Of a stretch of DNA of 9,576 nucleotides, positions 1-5,716 are shown piece by piece. The notes below the pieces were generated by a model, which worked only from the letters and a program-made list of their open reading frames with translations, was not told the origin of the DNA and made no database searches. Source of the stretch: CBDCWA01 sp046048295 (GTDB lineage Bacteria > Pseudomonadota > Alphaproteobacteria > Rhizobiales > Hyphomicrobiaceae); assembly GCA_046048295.1 (NCBI GenBank), contig JBJOGJ010000149.1, positions 1 to 9,576 on the forward strand, written 5' to 3'. Position numbers and translations under genes: made by a program. Each line of letters starts with the position of its first letter. Within the stretch, counting starts at the first letter, position 1.

Positions 1-760
1 TGGTCTCGCGCTTGGCGATGAACTTGAAGTCGACGACGGAGACGTTGGGGGTCGGAACCCGGATAGCGGTGCCATCGAGGCGGCCGTTCAGTTCGGGAAG
101 AACGAGACCGACGGCCTTAGCCGCACCGGTCGACGTCGGGATCATCGACAGCGCTGCCGCACGGGCGCGATAGAGATCCTTGTGCATGGTGTCGAGCGAT
201 GGCTGGTCGCCGGTGTAGGAATGGATGGTGGTCATGAAGCCCTTCTCGATGCCGATCGCATCGTTGAGGACCTTGGCCACCGGAGCCAGGCAGTTGGTCG
301 TGCACGACGCATTGGAGACGACCAGATGCTCGCTGGTGAGCTTGTCATGATTGACGCCGTAGACGACGGTAAGATCGGCGTTATCGGTCGGCGCCGAGAC
401 GAGGACGCGCTTGGCGCCGGCTTCCAGGTGCGCTGCAGCCTTCTCCTTGGAGACGAAGATACCGGTGCATTCGAGCGCGACATCGACGCCGAGATCGCGG
501 TGCGGCAACTCGGCCGGATTGCGGATCGCCGTGACCTTGATCGGGCCGGTGCCGACGTCGATGGTGTCGCCTGAAACCTTGACCTCGCCATGAAACCGCC
601 CGTGTACCGAATCGTAGCGGAAGAGGTGGGCGTTGGTCTCCACCGGTCCGAGATCGTTGATGGCAACGACCTGGATGTCCTTGCGGTTATTCTCCACGAT
701 GGCTCGCAGGATGTTCCGCCCGATCCGGCCGAAACCGTTGATCGCGACCTTCACTGTCAT
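1..760 (-). CDS. gap: Glyceraldehyde-3-phosphate dehydrogenase, type I (C-terminus beyond window)
   Basis: Cytoplasmic glycolytic/gluconeogenic enzyme that converts glyceraldehyde-3-phosphate, NAD+ and phosphate to 1,3-bisphosphoglycerate. The window holds the first 253 codons; type I enzymes are about 335 residues, so roughly a quarter is missing past position 1. The N-terminal Rossmann motif INGFGRIGR is at residues 7-15, and the NAD-favouring acidic residue is in AINDL (Asp36). The catalytic motif SNASCTTNC has nucleophile Cys153, and His180 in TIHSYTGDQP is the catalytic base. The stretch YRARAAALSMIPTSTGAAKA is typical of the family. ATG at 758-760 is preceded by GGGAG with good spacing. 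The sequence closely resembles rhizobial Gap as remembered (AINDLGPVETNAHL, DSVHGRF). It is divergent from the zapA group. In Sinorhizobium-like genomes gap lies next to tkt and pgk; the downstream neighbour is outside the window, and no tkt lies upstream here. Family call is certain. Confidence 0.97.
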   Translation of the reverse strand, partial: MTVKVAINGFGRIGRNILRAIVENNRKDIQVVAINDLGPVETNAHLFRYDSVHGRFHGEVKVSGDTIDVGTGPIKVTAIRNPAELPHRDLGVDVALECTGIFVSKEKAAAHLEAGAKRVLVSAPTDNADLTVVYGVNHDKLTSEHLVVSNASCTTNCLAPVAKVLNDAIGIEKGFMTTIHSYTGDQPSLDTMHKDLYRARAAALSMIPTSTGAAKAVGLVLPELNGRLDGTAIRVPTPNVSVVDFKFIAKRET

Positions 761-880
761 GTTCTTATCTCCCGATTGAGGTTCGTCGTTTGTTTCACAC
801 ACGGAGGCCGACGTGTTTGGTGCGCGCCGCTTGGAGGTGGCGCAGGTCGCCGGAACAGATTAGGAAACGCATCCGGGCCA

Positions 881-909
881 TACATGTTCGTGCTCCGAAA
901 GGTTGTCAA
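881..909 (-). promoter_or_regulatory. Candidate promoter for gap
   Basis: On the minus strand a perfect TTGACA (904-909) is followed 17 bases later by CATGTA (881-886), a weak -10. Read in the rhizobial style (TTGAC with CTATAT), ACATGT matches 3 of 6. It would give a leader of about 110 bases before the gap ATG. The -35 is strong and the spacing ideal, but the -10 is poor. Confidence 0.4.
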
Positions 910-979
910 TCTGGGCCGGCATATTGCGTGAATACTGGATATTTCCAAGCATTTCTTCGCGCGCAGGCAGGCGGGTTTG

Positions 980-1020
980 TTGACGGTCGAGGCACGTCAC
1001 TCTAATGGTCCGGTTAACCA
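980..1020 (+). promoter_or_regulatory. Candidate rightward promoter with CtrA-like half-site
   Basis: TTGACG (980-985) and TCTAAT (1001-1006, 5 of 6 to TATAAT) are separated by 15 bases, which is short. An overlapping TTGTTG at 977-982 gives 18. TTAACCA (1014-1020), inside the palindrome GGTTAACC, lies where transcription would begin and resembles a CtrA half-site. The first gene starts at 1071. All of this is pattern matching. Confidence 0.35.
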
Positions 1021-1070
1021 CGTCAAACGCCGTAGTGAGGGCTGGTGTTATCGTGGGGAAGGCGGCGGGA

Positions 1071-1358
1071 ATGGCACAAAAGAATCAGCAGCGCGTGAAG
1101 AGCAGCACGGGCCGCAAGGCACCGGTTGCAAAGGCGGCTGCCAAGAGCAGTACAGATAAGGAATCGCTTGCCTCGCTGAGGCGTGAGCGCGATGCCTTGC
1201 GGGTTCGCCTTGCCGAGTCCGAAAAGCGTCTCAAGGATCTGGAAGACCGCCAGCAGCAGGTGATCGACCGCATCGACTGGGTAATCGATTCGCTCGCCAC
1301 GGTGTCCGAGCTGGAAGCCGAAGACAAGCCGTCGAGATCGACGAGTCGCCGGAACTGA
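1071..1358 (+). CDS. Small coiled-coil protein upstream of ZapA
   Basis: A 95-residue hypothetical protein. Residues 1-30 are rich in Lys, Ala, Ser and Gln, basic and probably disordered. Residues about 32-80 form a heptad-like, highly charged helix (SLRRERDALRVRLAESEKRL and onward), predicted coiled coil, with a short polar tail ending SRRN. No catalytic motif is visible. The ATG at 1071 was chosen over an in-frame GTG or ATG further upstream (from 1005) because GGGGAAGG lies just before it. The stop is 6 bases before the zapA ATG, so the two are surely co-transcribed and probably translationally coupled. In rhizobia this slot is held by a small coiled-coil gene (DUF4164-like), and this protein fills the same place; I cannot confirm it is the same family. 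A role in division through ZapA is inferred only from position. Confidence 0.8.
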   Translation: MAQKNQQRVKSSTGRKAPVAKAAAKSSTDKESLASLRRERDALRVRLAESEKRLKDLEDRQQQVIDRIDWVIDSLATVSELEAEDKPSRSTSRRN

Positions 1359-1364
1359 TGCCAG

Positions 1365-1589
1365 ATGGGCCAGGTCACCGTAACGCTGAACGGGCGAAAC
1401 TACCGCCTGCAATGCGAGGACGGAGAGGAACGGCGGCTCGAGCGGGTTGCACAACTTGTATCCGATCAGCTCGACAGCATCGTCGCCGATGTAGGACAAG
1501 CCGGCCAGGAGCGGCTGCTGGTCATGGCAGCGCTGTTGATCGCCGACGAGTTGCTGGACGCGCGGGAGAAGCGGGCCAAGGCCGGATGA
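1365..1589 (+). CDS. zapA: Cell division protein ZapA
   Basis: A 74-residue ZapA-family protein (PF05164). In studied bacteria ZapA binds FtsZ and cross-links protofilaments in the Z-ring. The N-terminal half has the family pattern VTVTLNGRNYRLQCEDGEE (residues 4-22), followed by RLERVAQLVSDQLDSI and the helix RLLVMAALLIADELLDA (about residues 50-66), which forms the dimer or tetramer coiled coil in the family. Compared with the roughly 110-residue E. coli protein it is short, as is usual for alphaproteobacterial ZapA, whose C-terminal coiled coil is reduced. It starts 6 bases after the preceding coiled-coil gene. The next gene downstream is the 6S RNA and not a coding gene, matching the conserved zapA - ssrS - ygfA order. 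Confidence 0.92.
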   Translation: MGQVTVTLNGRNYRLQCEDGEERRLERVAQLVSDQLDSIVADVGQAGQERLLVMAALLIADELLDAREKRAKAG

Positions 1590-1630
1590 CGGCCAGCCGC
1601 CGAAGTCGGTGCAAATTCCTGCCCGCGTTA

Positions 1631-1659
1631 TTGGAATTCGAACTGCGCAACACTACTAT
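1631..1659 (+). promoter_or_regulatory. Sigma70-type promoter of the 6S RNA gene
   Basis: TTGGAA (1631-1636) and TACTAT (1654-1659) are separated by exactly 17 bases; each matches the consensus at 4 of 6. Transcription would begin about 7 bases further on, near 1664-1667, which coincides with the 5' strand of the 6S closing stem. The agreement between promoter and RNA end supports both calls. Confidence 0.6.
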
Positions 1660-1662
1660 AGC

Positions 1663-1823
1663 AGGTGCTGCGGGGTGCGTTAGGAGCACTGTTCCCCTGG
1701 GCCGATAATCACCGCTAGGGAGCTGTCCCTGACCGGGGCTGTGGCCTCGGACACACGGCGCCCACCTACATTTGTAGGGACCTGGCGGGATCAAACGCTC
1801 CGACGGCCTTCGCGGCATCTCGA
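1663..1823 (+). ncRNA. ssrS: 6S RNA
   Basis: 6S RNA imitates an open promoter and sequesters the housekeeping RNA polymerase holoenzyme. Evidence seen: (1) the ends pair, 1663-1675 with 1808-1820, 13 bp including G-U pairs with no mismatch, and GGAGC (1683-1687) with GCTCC (1797-1801) continues the stem inside. (2) TCCCCTGGGCCGAT (1693-1706) matches the E. coli pRNA template segment at 13 of 14 positions. (3) Internal hairpins: AGGGA-GCTG-TCCCT (1717-1730), a 7-bp stem at 1733-1750 and CCTACA-TT-TGTAGG (1765-1778). (4) The 3' end carries a CGGCATCTCG-like stretch as in E. coli 6S. (5) It lies between zapA and ygfA, the known alphaproteobacterial place, with its own promoter. Length is about 160 nt. 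Exact ends are estimates; the 3' end abuts the ygfA start region. Confidence 0.9.
1692..1706 (+). other. pRNA template in the 6S central bubble
   Basis: By analogy with E. coli, RNA polymerase bound to 6S uses this bubble strand as template. The product RNA would begin ATCGGCCCAGGGGAA, against ATCGGCTCAGGGGA in E. coli. This pRNA synthesis releases the polymerase during outgrowth. The match is seen; pRNA synthesis in this organism is inferred. Confidence 0.7.
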
Positions 1824-1835
1824 TTGGCAGGAATG

Positions 1836-2414
1836 ATGGATATCCCGGCAACCAAGGCCCGCATGCGCATCGAGGCGCGGGACCGGCGCTCGCGGCTCGA
1901 CGCAAGCGAGCGGGCCGCCGCCGCCACGGCCCTGGCGACACAGGATTTGTCCTTCCTCGGTTCGCTGACGGGGCGAACGGTCGCCGGCTATGCCGCCATC
2001 GGCAGCGAACTCGATCCCCGCCCGCTGCTGGCCCGCATGGCCCGGGAGGGCGCAGAGCTCGCCCTGCCGCGGATATCGCCGGATCGCACGTTGATTGCAT
2101 TTCATAGCTGGCAGCCCGGCGACGCCATGGACAGAGGTGTCTGGGGCATTGCCGAGCCACAGGCCGATGCCGCCATGGTCGAGCCCGGAATTCTGCTGGT
2201 CCCGCTGCTCGCGTTCGATCGCCAGGGGTGGCGCCTTGGCTACGGTGCAGGCTATTATGACCGGGCCATCGCGCACTTGCGAGCCGATGCGCCGATTGTT
2301 GCGGTTGGCCTTGCCTTCGCAAGCCAGGAAGTCGACGCCGTGCCGCATATGGACTATGACCAGCACCTCGATTGGGTGCTCACACCCGACGCCCCCTTGA
2401 AGATGGCCGTCTAG
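1836..2414 (+). CDS. ygfA: 5-formyltetrahydrofolate cyclo-ligase
   Basis: A 192-residue enzyme of the 5-FCL/MTHFS family. It uses ATP to convert 5-formyl-THF to 5,10-methenyl-THF, salvaging this stable folate. Signatures: N-terminal basic helix KARMRIEARDRRSRLD, the GYAAIGSELDPRPLL segment, GIAEP near the middle, and the hallmark LVPLLAFDRQGWRLGYGAGYYDRA followed by HMDYDQHLDWVLTP near the C-terminus (glycine-rich loop binding ATP and substrate). The length is normal. The start is uncertain: ATG at 1836 has AGGA (1829-1832) at 3 bases, ATG at 1833 has no spacing and TTG at 1824 has no ribosome binding site. The 6S RNA lies directly upstream, so the gene may be expressed by readthrough from the 6S promoter, as in the E. 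coli ssrS-ygfA operon. It is 3 bases from the next gene. Confidence 0.95.
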   Translation: MDIPATKARMRIEARDRRSRLDASERAAAATALATQDLSFLGSLTGRTVAGYAAIGSELDPRPLLARMAREGAELALPRISPDRTLIAFHSWQPGDAMDRGVWGIAEPQADAAMVEPGILLVPLLAFDRQGWRLGYGAGYYDRAIAHLRADAPIVAVGLAFASQEVDAVPHMDYDQHLDWVLTPDAPLKMAV

Positions 2415-2417
2415 CAC

Positions 2418-3248
2418 ATGCGTTTGTTGTTCCTTGGAGATCTGGTTGGCCGGTCGGGCCGCAACGCGGCGGTCGATCGCCTGCCGGAATTGCGCCGCCG
2501 CTACAGGCTCGATTTCATCGTCGTCAATGCCGAAAACGCGGCCGGCGGGTTCGGGATAACCGAATCGATCCTGGTCGACCTGCTGGAGGCAGGCGCGGAC
2601 GTCGTCACCCTCGGCAACCACGCCTGGGACCAGCGCGACGCCCTGGTCTTCATCGAGCGCCAGCCACGCCTTCTCCGGCCGATCAACTACCCCGAGGGCA
2701 CGCCCGGCCGCGGCGCCGGGCTGTTCGAGAGCCGTTCGGGCCACGCGGTACTGGTGATCAACGCGATGGGACGCGTCTTCATGCCCGAGATGGACTGCCC
2801 CTTCCGCGCCGTCGAGCGAGAAGTGGAGGCATGCGGGCTCGGGCGCGGGGCCGACGCCATTCTGGTCGATTTTCATGCCGAGGCGACGAGCGAGAAGCAG
2901 GCGCTCGGCCTGTACCTGGACGGCCGGGTCAGCGCCGTGGTCGGCACCCACACGCACACGCCGACGGCCGACGAACGCGTGCTTTCGCGCGGCACCGCCT
3001 ACATGTCGGATGTCGGAATGTGCGGCGATTACAACTCCGTCCTCGGCATGCGGCCGGAGGAACCGATGAACCGGTTCCTGTCACGCATCCCTCGGGAACG
3101 CTTCGAGCCGGCATCCGGCGCCGCCACCGTCTGCGGCCTCGCCGTCGATATCGACGACGCGACAGGCCTGGCCAGGTCGGCAACGGCAGTGCGGCTCGGT
3201 GGTGTTTTGACACCGGCCGAGCCGCTCACGTGGATAGAGGAGAGATAG
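2418..3248 (+). CDS. ymdB: YmdB-family metallophosphoesterase
   Basis: A 276-residue cytoplasmic phosphodiesterase of the calcineurin-like TIGR00282/PF13277 family. The Bacillus subtilis YmdB member hydrolyses 2',3'-cyclic nucleotides and affects biofilm and motility; it is unrelated to E. coli YmdB, a macrodomain protein. The dinuclear metal site is complete: Asp8 in FLGDLVG, Glu39 in NAENAAGG, Asn67 and His68 in GNHAWD, His153 in DFHAEATSEK, and His178 and His180 in GTHTHTPTAD. These positions line up with those recalled for the Bacillus enzyme. The C-terminus carries the family's YMSDVGMCGDYNSVLG block. Starting 3 bases after ygfA, it is clearly in the same transcript. The position beside folate salvage is conserved in alphaproteobacteria, but the reason is unknown. 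The symbol follows the B. subtilis naming; the physiological substrate here is inferred. Confidence 0.93.
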   Translation: MRLLFLGDLVGRSGRNAAVDRLPELRRRYRLDFIVVNAENAAGGFGITESILVDLLEAGADVVTLGNHAWDQRDALVFIERQPRLLRPINYPEGTPGRGAGLFESRSGHAVLVINAMGRVFMPEMDCPFRAVEREVEACGLGRGADAILVDFHAEATSEKQALGLYLDGRVSAVVGTHTHTPTADERVLSRGTAYMSDVGMCGDYNSVLGMRPEEPMNRFLSRIPRERFEPASGAATVCGLAVDIDDATGLARSATAVRLGGVLTPAEPLTWIEER

Positions 3249-3516
3249 CCAGACTTGCGCGAGAATGGTGCTCCCGCCCTCGCAGCAGTGCTGGAGGCAA
3301 AACCCCCAGGTGATGGCCCCGGAACGGGCAGTTTCACGGGTGCCGCTGCAACCGGGCGGATGGCTGATCAACCGGTCCGGTGCTTTAAGGAATTGTTAAA
3401 CTGATTTGGACCGCATGTCGATGGCACTTGGGGGCCACCGACCCGGCTTGAACAGCGCCGGATTCGGCGGTAGCCAGACGGGAAATGTGACGCTTCAGGA
3501 CACATGGAAGGGCTCT
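3249..3516 (+). other. Leader region between ymdB and yebC
   Basis: About 270 bases without a supported gene. Short frames on both strands have no family likeness. An in-frame upstream extension of yebC to 3406 exists, but it begins right after the CtrA-type box and lacks the conserved YebC N-terminus. No intrinsic terminator for ymdB is obvious. Confidence 0.6.
3385..3399 (+). promoter_or_regulatory. Candidate CtrA-binding box upstream of yebC
   Basis: TTAA (3385-3388), seven bases, TTAA (3396-3399) is an exact TTAA-N7-TTAA, the core of the binding site of CtrA, the alphaproteobacterial cell-cycle response regulator. The final C of the extended TTAAC consensus is A here. It lies in non-coding DNA, 118 bases before the yebC ATG. 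Eight specified A/T bases are unlikely by chance in DNA this GC-rich. Binding is untested. Confidence 0.5.
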
Positions 3517-4266
3517 ATGGCAGGACATTCCCAATTCAAGAACATCATGCATCGCAAGGGACGGCAGGACGCCGCCAAGGCGAAGCTGTTCGCGAAGCTG
3601 GCGCGCGAAATCACGGTGGCGGCCAAGAACGGCAGCGAAGATCCCGGCATGAACCCTAGGCTCAGGCTCGCGGTGCAGGCGGCGCGGGCCGAGAACATGC
3701 CCAAGGACAACATCGAGCGGGCCATCAAGAAGGCGGCTGGCGGCGACACCGATGCCTACGAGAACATCCGCTACGAAGGCTATGGGCCCGGCGGCTGCGC
3801 GGTCATCGTCGAGGCGTTGACGGACAACCGGAACCGGACGGGAAGCGCGGTCCGGGCCGTGTTCTCGAAGCACGGCGGCAACCTCGGGGCAACGGGCGCC
3901 GTCTCCCACATGTTCGAAAAGGTGGGCGAAATCCTCTACCCGGCGAGCGCGGGCTCTGCAGACACGATTCTGGAGGCGGCGATCGAGGCGGGCGCGGAGG
4001 ACGTACAGTCCGGCGAGGACGGCCACCTCGTCACGTGCGCGTTCGAGGACCTGTCGGGCGTGGCGCAGGGACTCGAAGAGAAGCTCGGCGCGCCCGAAGG
4101 CGTGAAGATCGTGTGGCGGCCGAACATTACGACTGCCGCCGACGAAGACACCGCGACCAGCATGATGAAGCTCATTGGCGCGTTAGAGGACGACGACGAC
4201 GTGCAGGCCGTGTTCTCCAACGTCGACATCGACGAGGCGACGATGGCCAAGCTGACGGCTGCGTGA
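3517..4266 (+). CDS. yebC: YebC/PmpR (TACO1) family protein
   Basis: A 249-residue cytoplasmic protein. The family was long annotated as a DNA-binding transcriptional regulator (PmpR in Pseudomonas). The mitochondrial member TACO1 and recent bacterial work point to a translation factor that helps ribosomes through difficult peptides such as polyproline. Signatures: N-terminal MAGHSQFKNIMHRKGRQDAA, then KLAREITVAAKNG, NPRLRLAVQAARAENMPKDN and ERAIKKA (domain 1, about residues 1-80), YEGYGPGGCAVIVEALTDNRNRT (domain 2 entry) and KHGGNLGATGAVSHMF. The C-terminus is VFSNVDIDEATMAKL. The length is typical. ATG at 3517 was chosen over 3406 because GGAAGGG sits 4 bases before it and homologues begin MAGHSQ. 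The gene ends in tandem stops TGA-TAG. A CtrA-type box lies upstream. In many relatives ruvCAB follow; here a convergent gene does. Confidence 0.95.
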   Translation: MAGHSQFKNIMHRKGRQDAAKAKLFAKLAREITVAAKNGSEDPGMNPRLRLAVQAARAENMPKDNIERAIKKAAGGDTDAYENIRYEGYGPGGCAVIVEALTDNRNRTGSAVRAVFSKHGGNLGATGAVSHMFEKVGEILYPASAGSADTILEAAIEAGAEDVQSGEDGHLVTCAFEDLSGVAQGLEEKLGAPEGVKIVWRPNITTAADEDTATSMMKLIGALEDDDDVQAVFSNVDIDEATMAKLTAA

Positions 4267-4276
4267 TAGGAGCGCG

Positions 4277-4570
4277 CTAGCGCCGCCGCCGGGACGTGCT
4301 GCGGCGACCGGCAAGATACGCAATCGCCACCAGTGCCAACACCAGCAGGATCAGCGCTGCCAGCGCCATCGCATCGAAGTGCGAGCCCGATCCATGCGGC
4401 AGCAGAAAGACGAGCGGCGAGCGGATGACGAGGTCGGCGGCGAAATAGCTGACGACCAGGATGACCGCCGTCGAGCCACCGAGCGCCAGCCCCCACTCGT
4501 GCTCCATGTAGATCAACACCACGGACAACAGCACCAGTACCGCGATGATCGCCCAGATAATCAGCATCAT
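4277..4570 (-). CDS. Small three-helix inner-membrane protein, unknown function
   Basis: A 97-residue protein of no family I recognise. Three hydrophobic segments are visible: about residues 3-21 (IIWAIIAVLVLLSVVLIYM), 28-47 and 67-87, with a histidine- and glycine-containing loop (LPHGSGSHFD) between the last two. The C-terminus is strongly basic (RRSTSRRRR), so by the positive-inside rule it lies in the cytoplasm and the N-terminus outside. There are two adjacent ATGs; GGAGG lies about 8 bases before the outer one (4570), which was taken as the start. It lies 26 bases after the DUF1801 gene on the same strand, so the two are likely co-transcribed. Its stop is only 10 bases from the yebC stop on the opposite strand. 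The composition is ordinary for the region. Confidence 0.75.
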   Translation of the reverse strand: MMLIIWAIIAVLVLLSVVLIYMEHEWGLALGGSTAVILVVSYFAADLVIRSPLVFLLPHGSGSHFDAMALAALILLVLALVAIAYLAGRRSTSRRRR

Positions 4571-4596
4571 GCTTTACGCCTCCGACACGGTGGTTG

Positions 4597-4959
4597 TCAC
4601 TTCCCTGCCGCGATCTTCCGCAACCACATTGCGAGCTCTGGCCGCCGCGCATCTGCCAACTCACGGATCTTGACGTGACGCATGGTCCGGCCGGTGCCGT
4701 CGAGCAGGCCGCCGGGATCGTCGAGGACGACATCTTCGATCAGAAGCTGCAGCGCGGCATAGCTCTTCGTGCAGCGGATCGAGCAGACCATGCGGCCGTC
4801 GATCTCGTAGACCGGCATGCCCCACTTGATGCACTCGGAGAGTTCCGGAACGGCTTCCTGCACTGCTGATCTCACTGCGCATGCCAAGTCGTTCACAGGC
4901 TGGTCCAGGCCATCGAAAAAGGCATCCGCACGTGTTCCGTAGTCGGCGCGCCGGGCCAT
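4597..4959 (-). CDS. DUF1801 domain protein (YdhG-like)
   Basis: A 120-residue cytoplasmic protein whose core fits DUF1801 (PF08818), a small alpha/beta fold of unknown biochemical role. The pattern seen is an N-terminal helix, then IKWGMPVYEIDGRMVCSI (residues 44-61, with the conserved Trp46-Gly47-Met-Pro49), the strand KSYAALQLL, then DDPGGLLDGTGRTMRHVKI, the family's Gly-rich turn plus basic strand. The C-terminal helix LADARRPELAMWLRKIA completes the domain. ATG at 4957-4959 follows AGGGAT on the minus strand. An intrinsic terminator closing the peroxiredoxin gene lies 18 bases upstream of the start, so expression needs readthrough or a promoter in that very short gap. It is followed by the small membrane protein gene. 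Function is unknown. Confidence 0.85.
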   Translation of the reverse strand: MARRADYGTRADAFFDGLDQPVNDLACAVRSAVQEAVPELSECIKWGMPVYEIDGRMVCSIRCTKSYAALQLLIEDVVLDDPGGLLDGTGRTMRHVKIRELADARRPELAMWLRKIAAGK

Positions 4960-4976
4960 CGAGATCCCTATGAATG

Positions 4977-5013
4977 AAAAGGCCGGCGGCTCGCGAGCAT
5001 CGAACCACCGGCC
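4977..5013 (-). terminator. Rho-independent terminator of the peroxiredoxin gene
   Basis: Read on the minus strand, a 13-bp stem (5001-5013 with 4981-4993; 11 Watson-Crick pairs and 2 G-U) encloses a 7-base loop. It is followed at once by TTTT (4977-4980). The hairpin begins 20 bases after the peroxiredoxin stop. The stem is very strong and GC-rich; the U-tract is short. Confidence 0.85.
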
Positions 5014-5032
5014 GTCTGCATGATTCTCCGGA

Positions 5033-5515
5033 TCAGAACGAGCAGGCGAGCATGTTCTCGGCGCTCGACTTGTCGATGCCGGACTCGTCGATCTCGAGCG
5101 ACTTCACGACGCCGTCGTCGACGACCATCGAGTACCGCTTCGAGCGCACGCCGAGGCCGCGCGCATTGAGGTCGAGCTCGAGACCGAGCTTCTTGGCGAA
5201 ATCGGCGCTGCCATCGGCGAGCATCATGATCTTGCCGTCGGCGCCCTGCGCCTTGGCCCAGGCATCCATGACGAAAGCGTCGTTGACGGCGGTGCAGCAG
5301 ACCTCGTCGAGGCCCTTCTCCTTGAGCTTCATCTCGTTGGCGACGAAGCCGGGCATGTGGGTCTTGGAGCAGCCGGGCGTGAAGGCGCCGGGGACCGCGA
5401 AGAGCCCGACCTTCTTGCCGCCGAACACTTCCGCCGTGGTCTTCGGCTTCGGCCCCTCGGCCGTCATCACCATGAATGTTGCCTCGGGGAGCTTGTCGCC
5501 TACCTTGATCGCCAT
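5033..5515 (-). CDS. Peroxiredoxin, Prx5/type II group
   Basis: A 160-residue cytoplasmic thiol peroxidase that reduces hydrogen peroxide or organic peroxides. The family signature PGAFTPGCS (residues 42-50) carries the peroxidatic Cys49 with Thr46, and Arg124 in RSKRY is the expected active-site arginine. HMPGF and AVNDAFVMDAW are typical of the Prx5/PrxII group, which in different members use glutaredoxin, glutathione or thioredoxin as reductant. ATG at 5515 was chosen over an upstream in-frame start at 5578 because AGGAG lies 8 bases before it and homologues begin near MAIKVGDKLP. Other cysteines are a Cys73-Cys74 pair and Cys158, third from the end; whether one is a resolving cysteine is unknown. 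It is divergent from the EamA transporter and ends in an intrinsic terminator. OxyR-type control is possible, but no operator was identified. Confidence 0.93.
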   Translation of the reverse strand: MAIKVGDKLPEATFMVMTAEGPKPKTTAEVFGGKKVGLFAVPGAFTPGCSKTHMPGFVANEMKLKEKGLDEVCCTAVNDAFVMDAWAKAQGADGKIMMLADGSADFAKKLGLELDLNARGLGVRSKRYSMVVDDGVVKSLEIDESGIDKSSAENMLACSF

Positions 5516-5716
5516 CTGGAAATCTCCTGTTGGGTGAGTGGTCGGAAAAACGGACGTGCATCGCGCACTCGCCCGCAAACTATACTTTTCCCGACTTCCC
5601 CGCTAGAGGTTGGCAGCGGCGGGATTGATTTGTAGGCTTGCCGATCGTGCCCCTGCCAAGCGGGTACCGAAAAGGCTCGAAACTGCTTTCCAACAACCAA
5701 CACTGCAGGAGGGGAC
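5516..5716. other. Divergent intergenic region between peroxiredoxin and EamA transporter
   Basis: About 200 bases with no supported gene. On the minus strand TATAGT (5579-5584) is a good -10 for the peroxiredoxin, about 65 bases before its ATG, but no matching -35 is seen 16-18 bases away. The complementary TATACT could serve the other direction, again without a -35. The transporter's strong Shine-Dalgarno AGGAGGGG ends just before its GTG. Confidence 0.5.

Larger units (their letters stand above)
761..1070. other. Divergent intergenic region between gap and the zapA group
   Basis: About 310 bases with no convincing gene. Short frames cross it on both strands but lack ribosome binding sites and family likeness. 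It holds the gap Shine-Dalgarno (GGGAG on the minus strand, about 8 bases before the ATG), a candidate gap promoter, a candidate rightward promoter near 980-1006, and the palindrome GGTTAACC at 1012-1019, whose TTAACCA is a CtrA-like half-site. The local sequence is more AT-rich than the flanking genes, as expected of a regulatory region. Confidence 0.6.

Noticed and set aside
1791..2957. Minus-strand open frame (388 codons) across ygfA and ymdB
   Set aside because: It spans two well-supported plus-strand genes and part of the 6S RNA; composition is typical of a shadow frame.
3406..3516. N-terminal extension of YebC
   Set aside because: Homologues begin MAGHSQ, a good Shine-Dalgarno precedes 3517, and the extension begins 7 bases after the CtrA-type box in the leader.
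3936..4733. Minus-strand open frame (265 codons) across the yebC end and the small membrane gene
   Set aside because: It overlaps three supported genes and has no family likeness.
5516..5578. N-terminal extension of the peroxiredoxin
   Set aside because: The AGGAG before 5515 and the family N-terminus MAIKVGD support the inner start.
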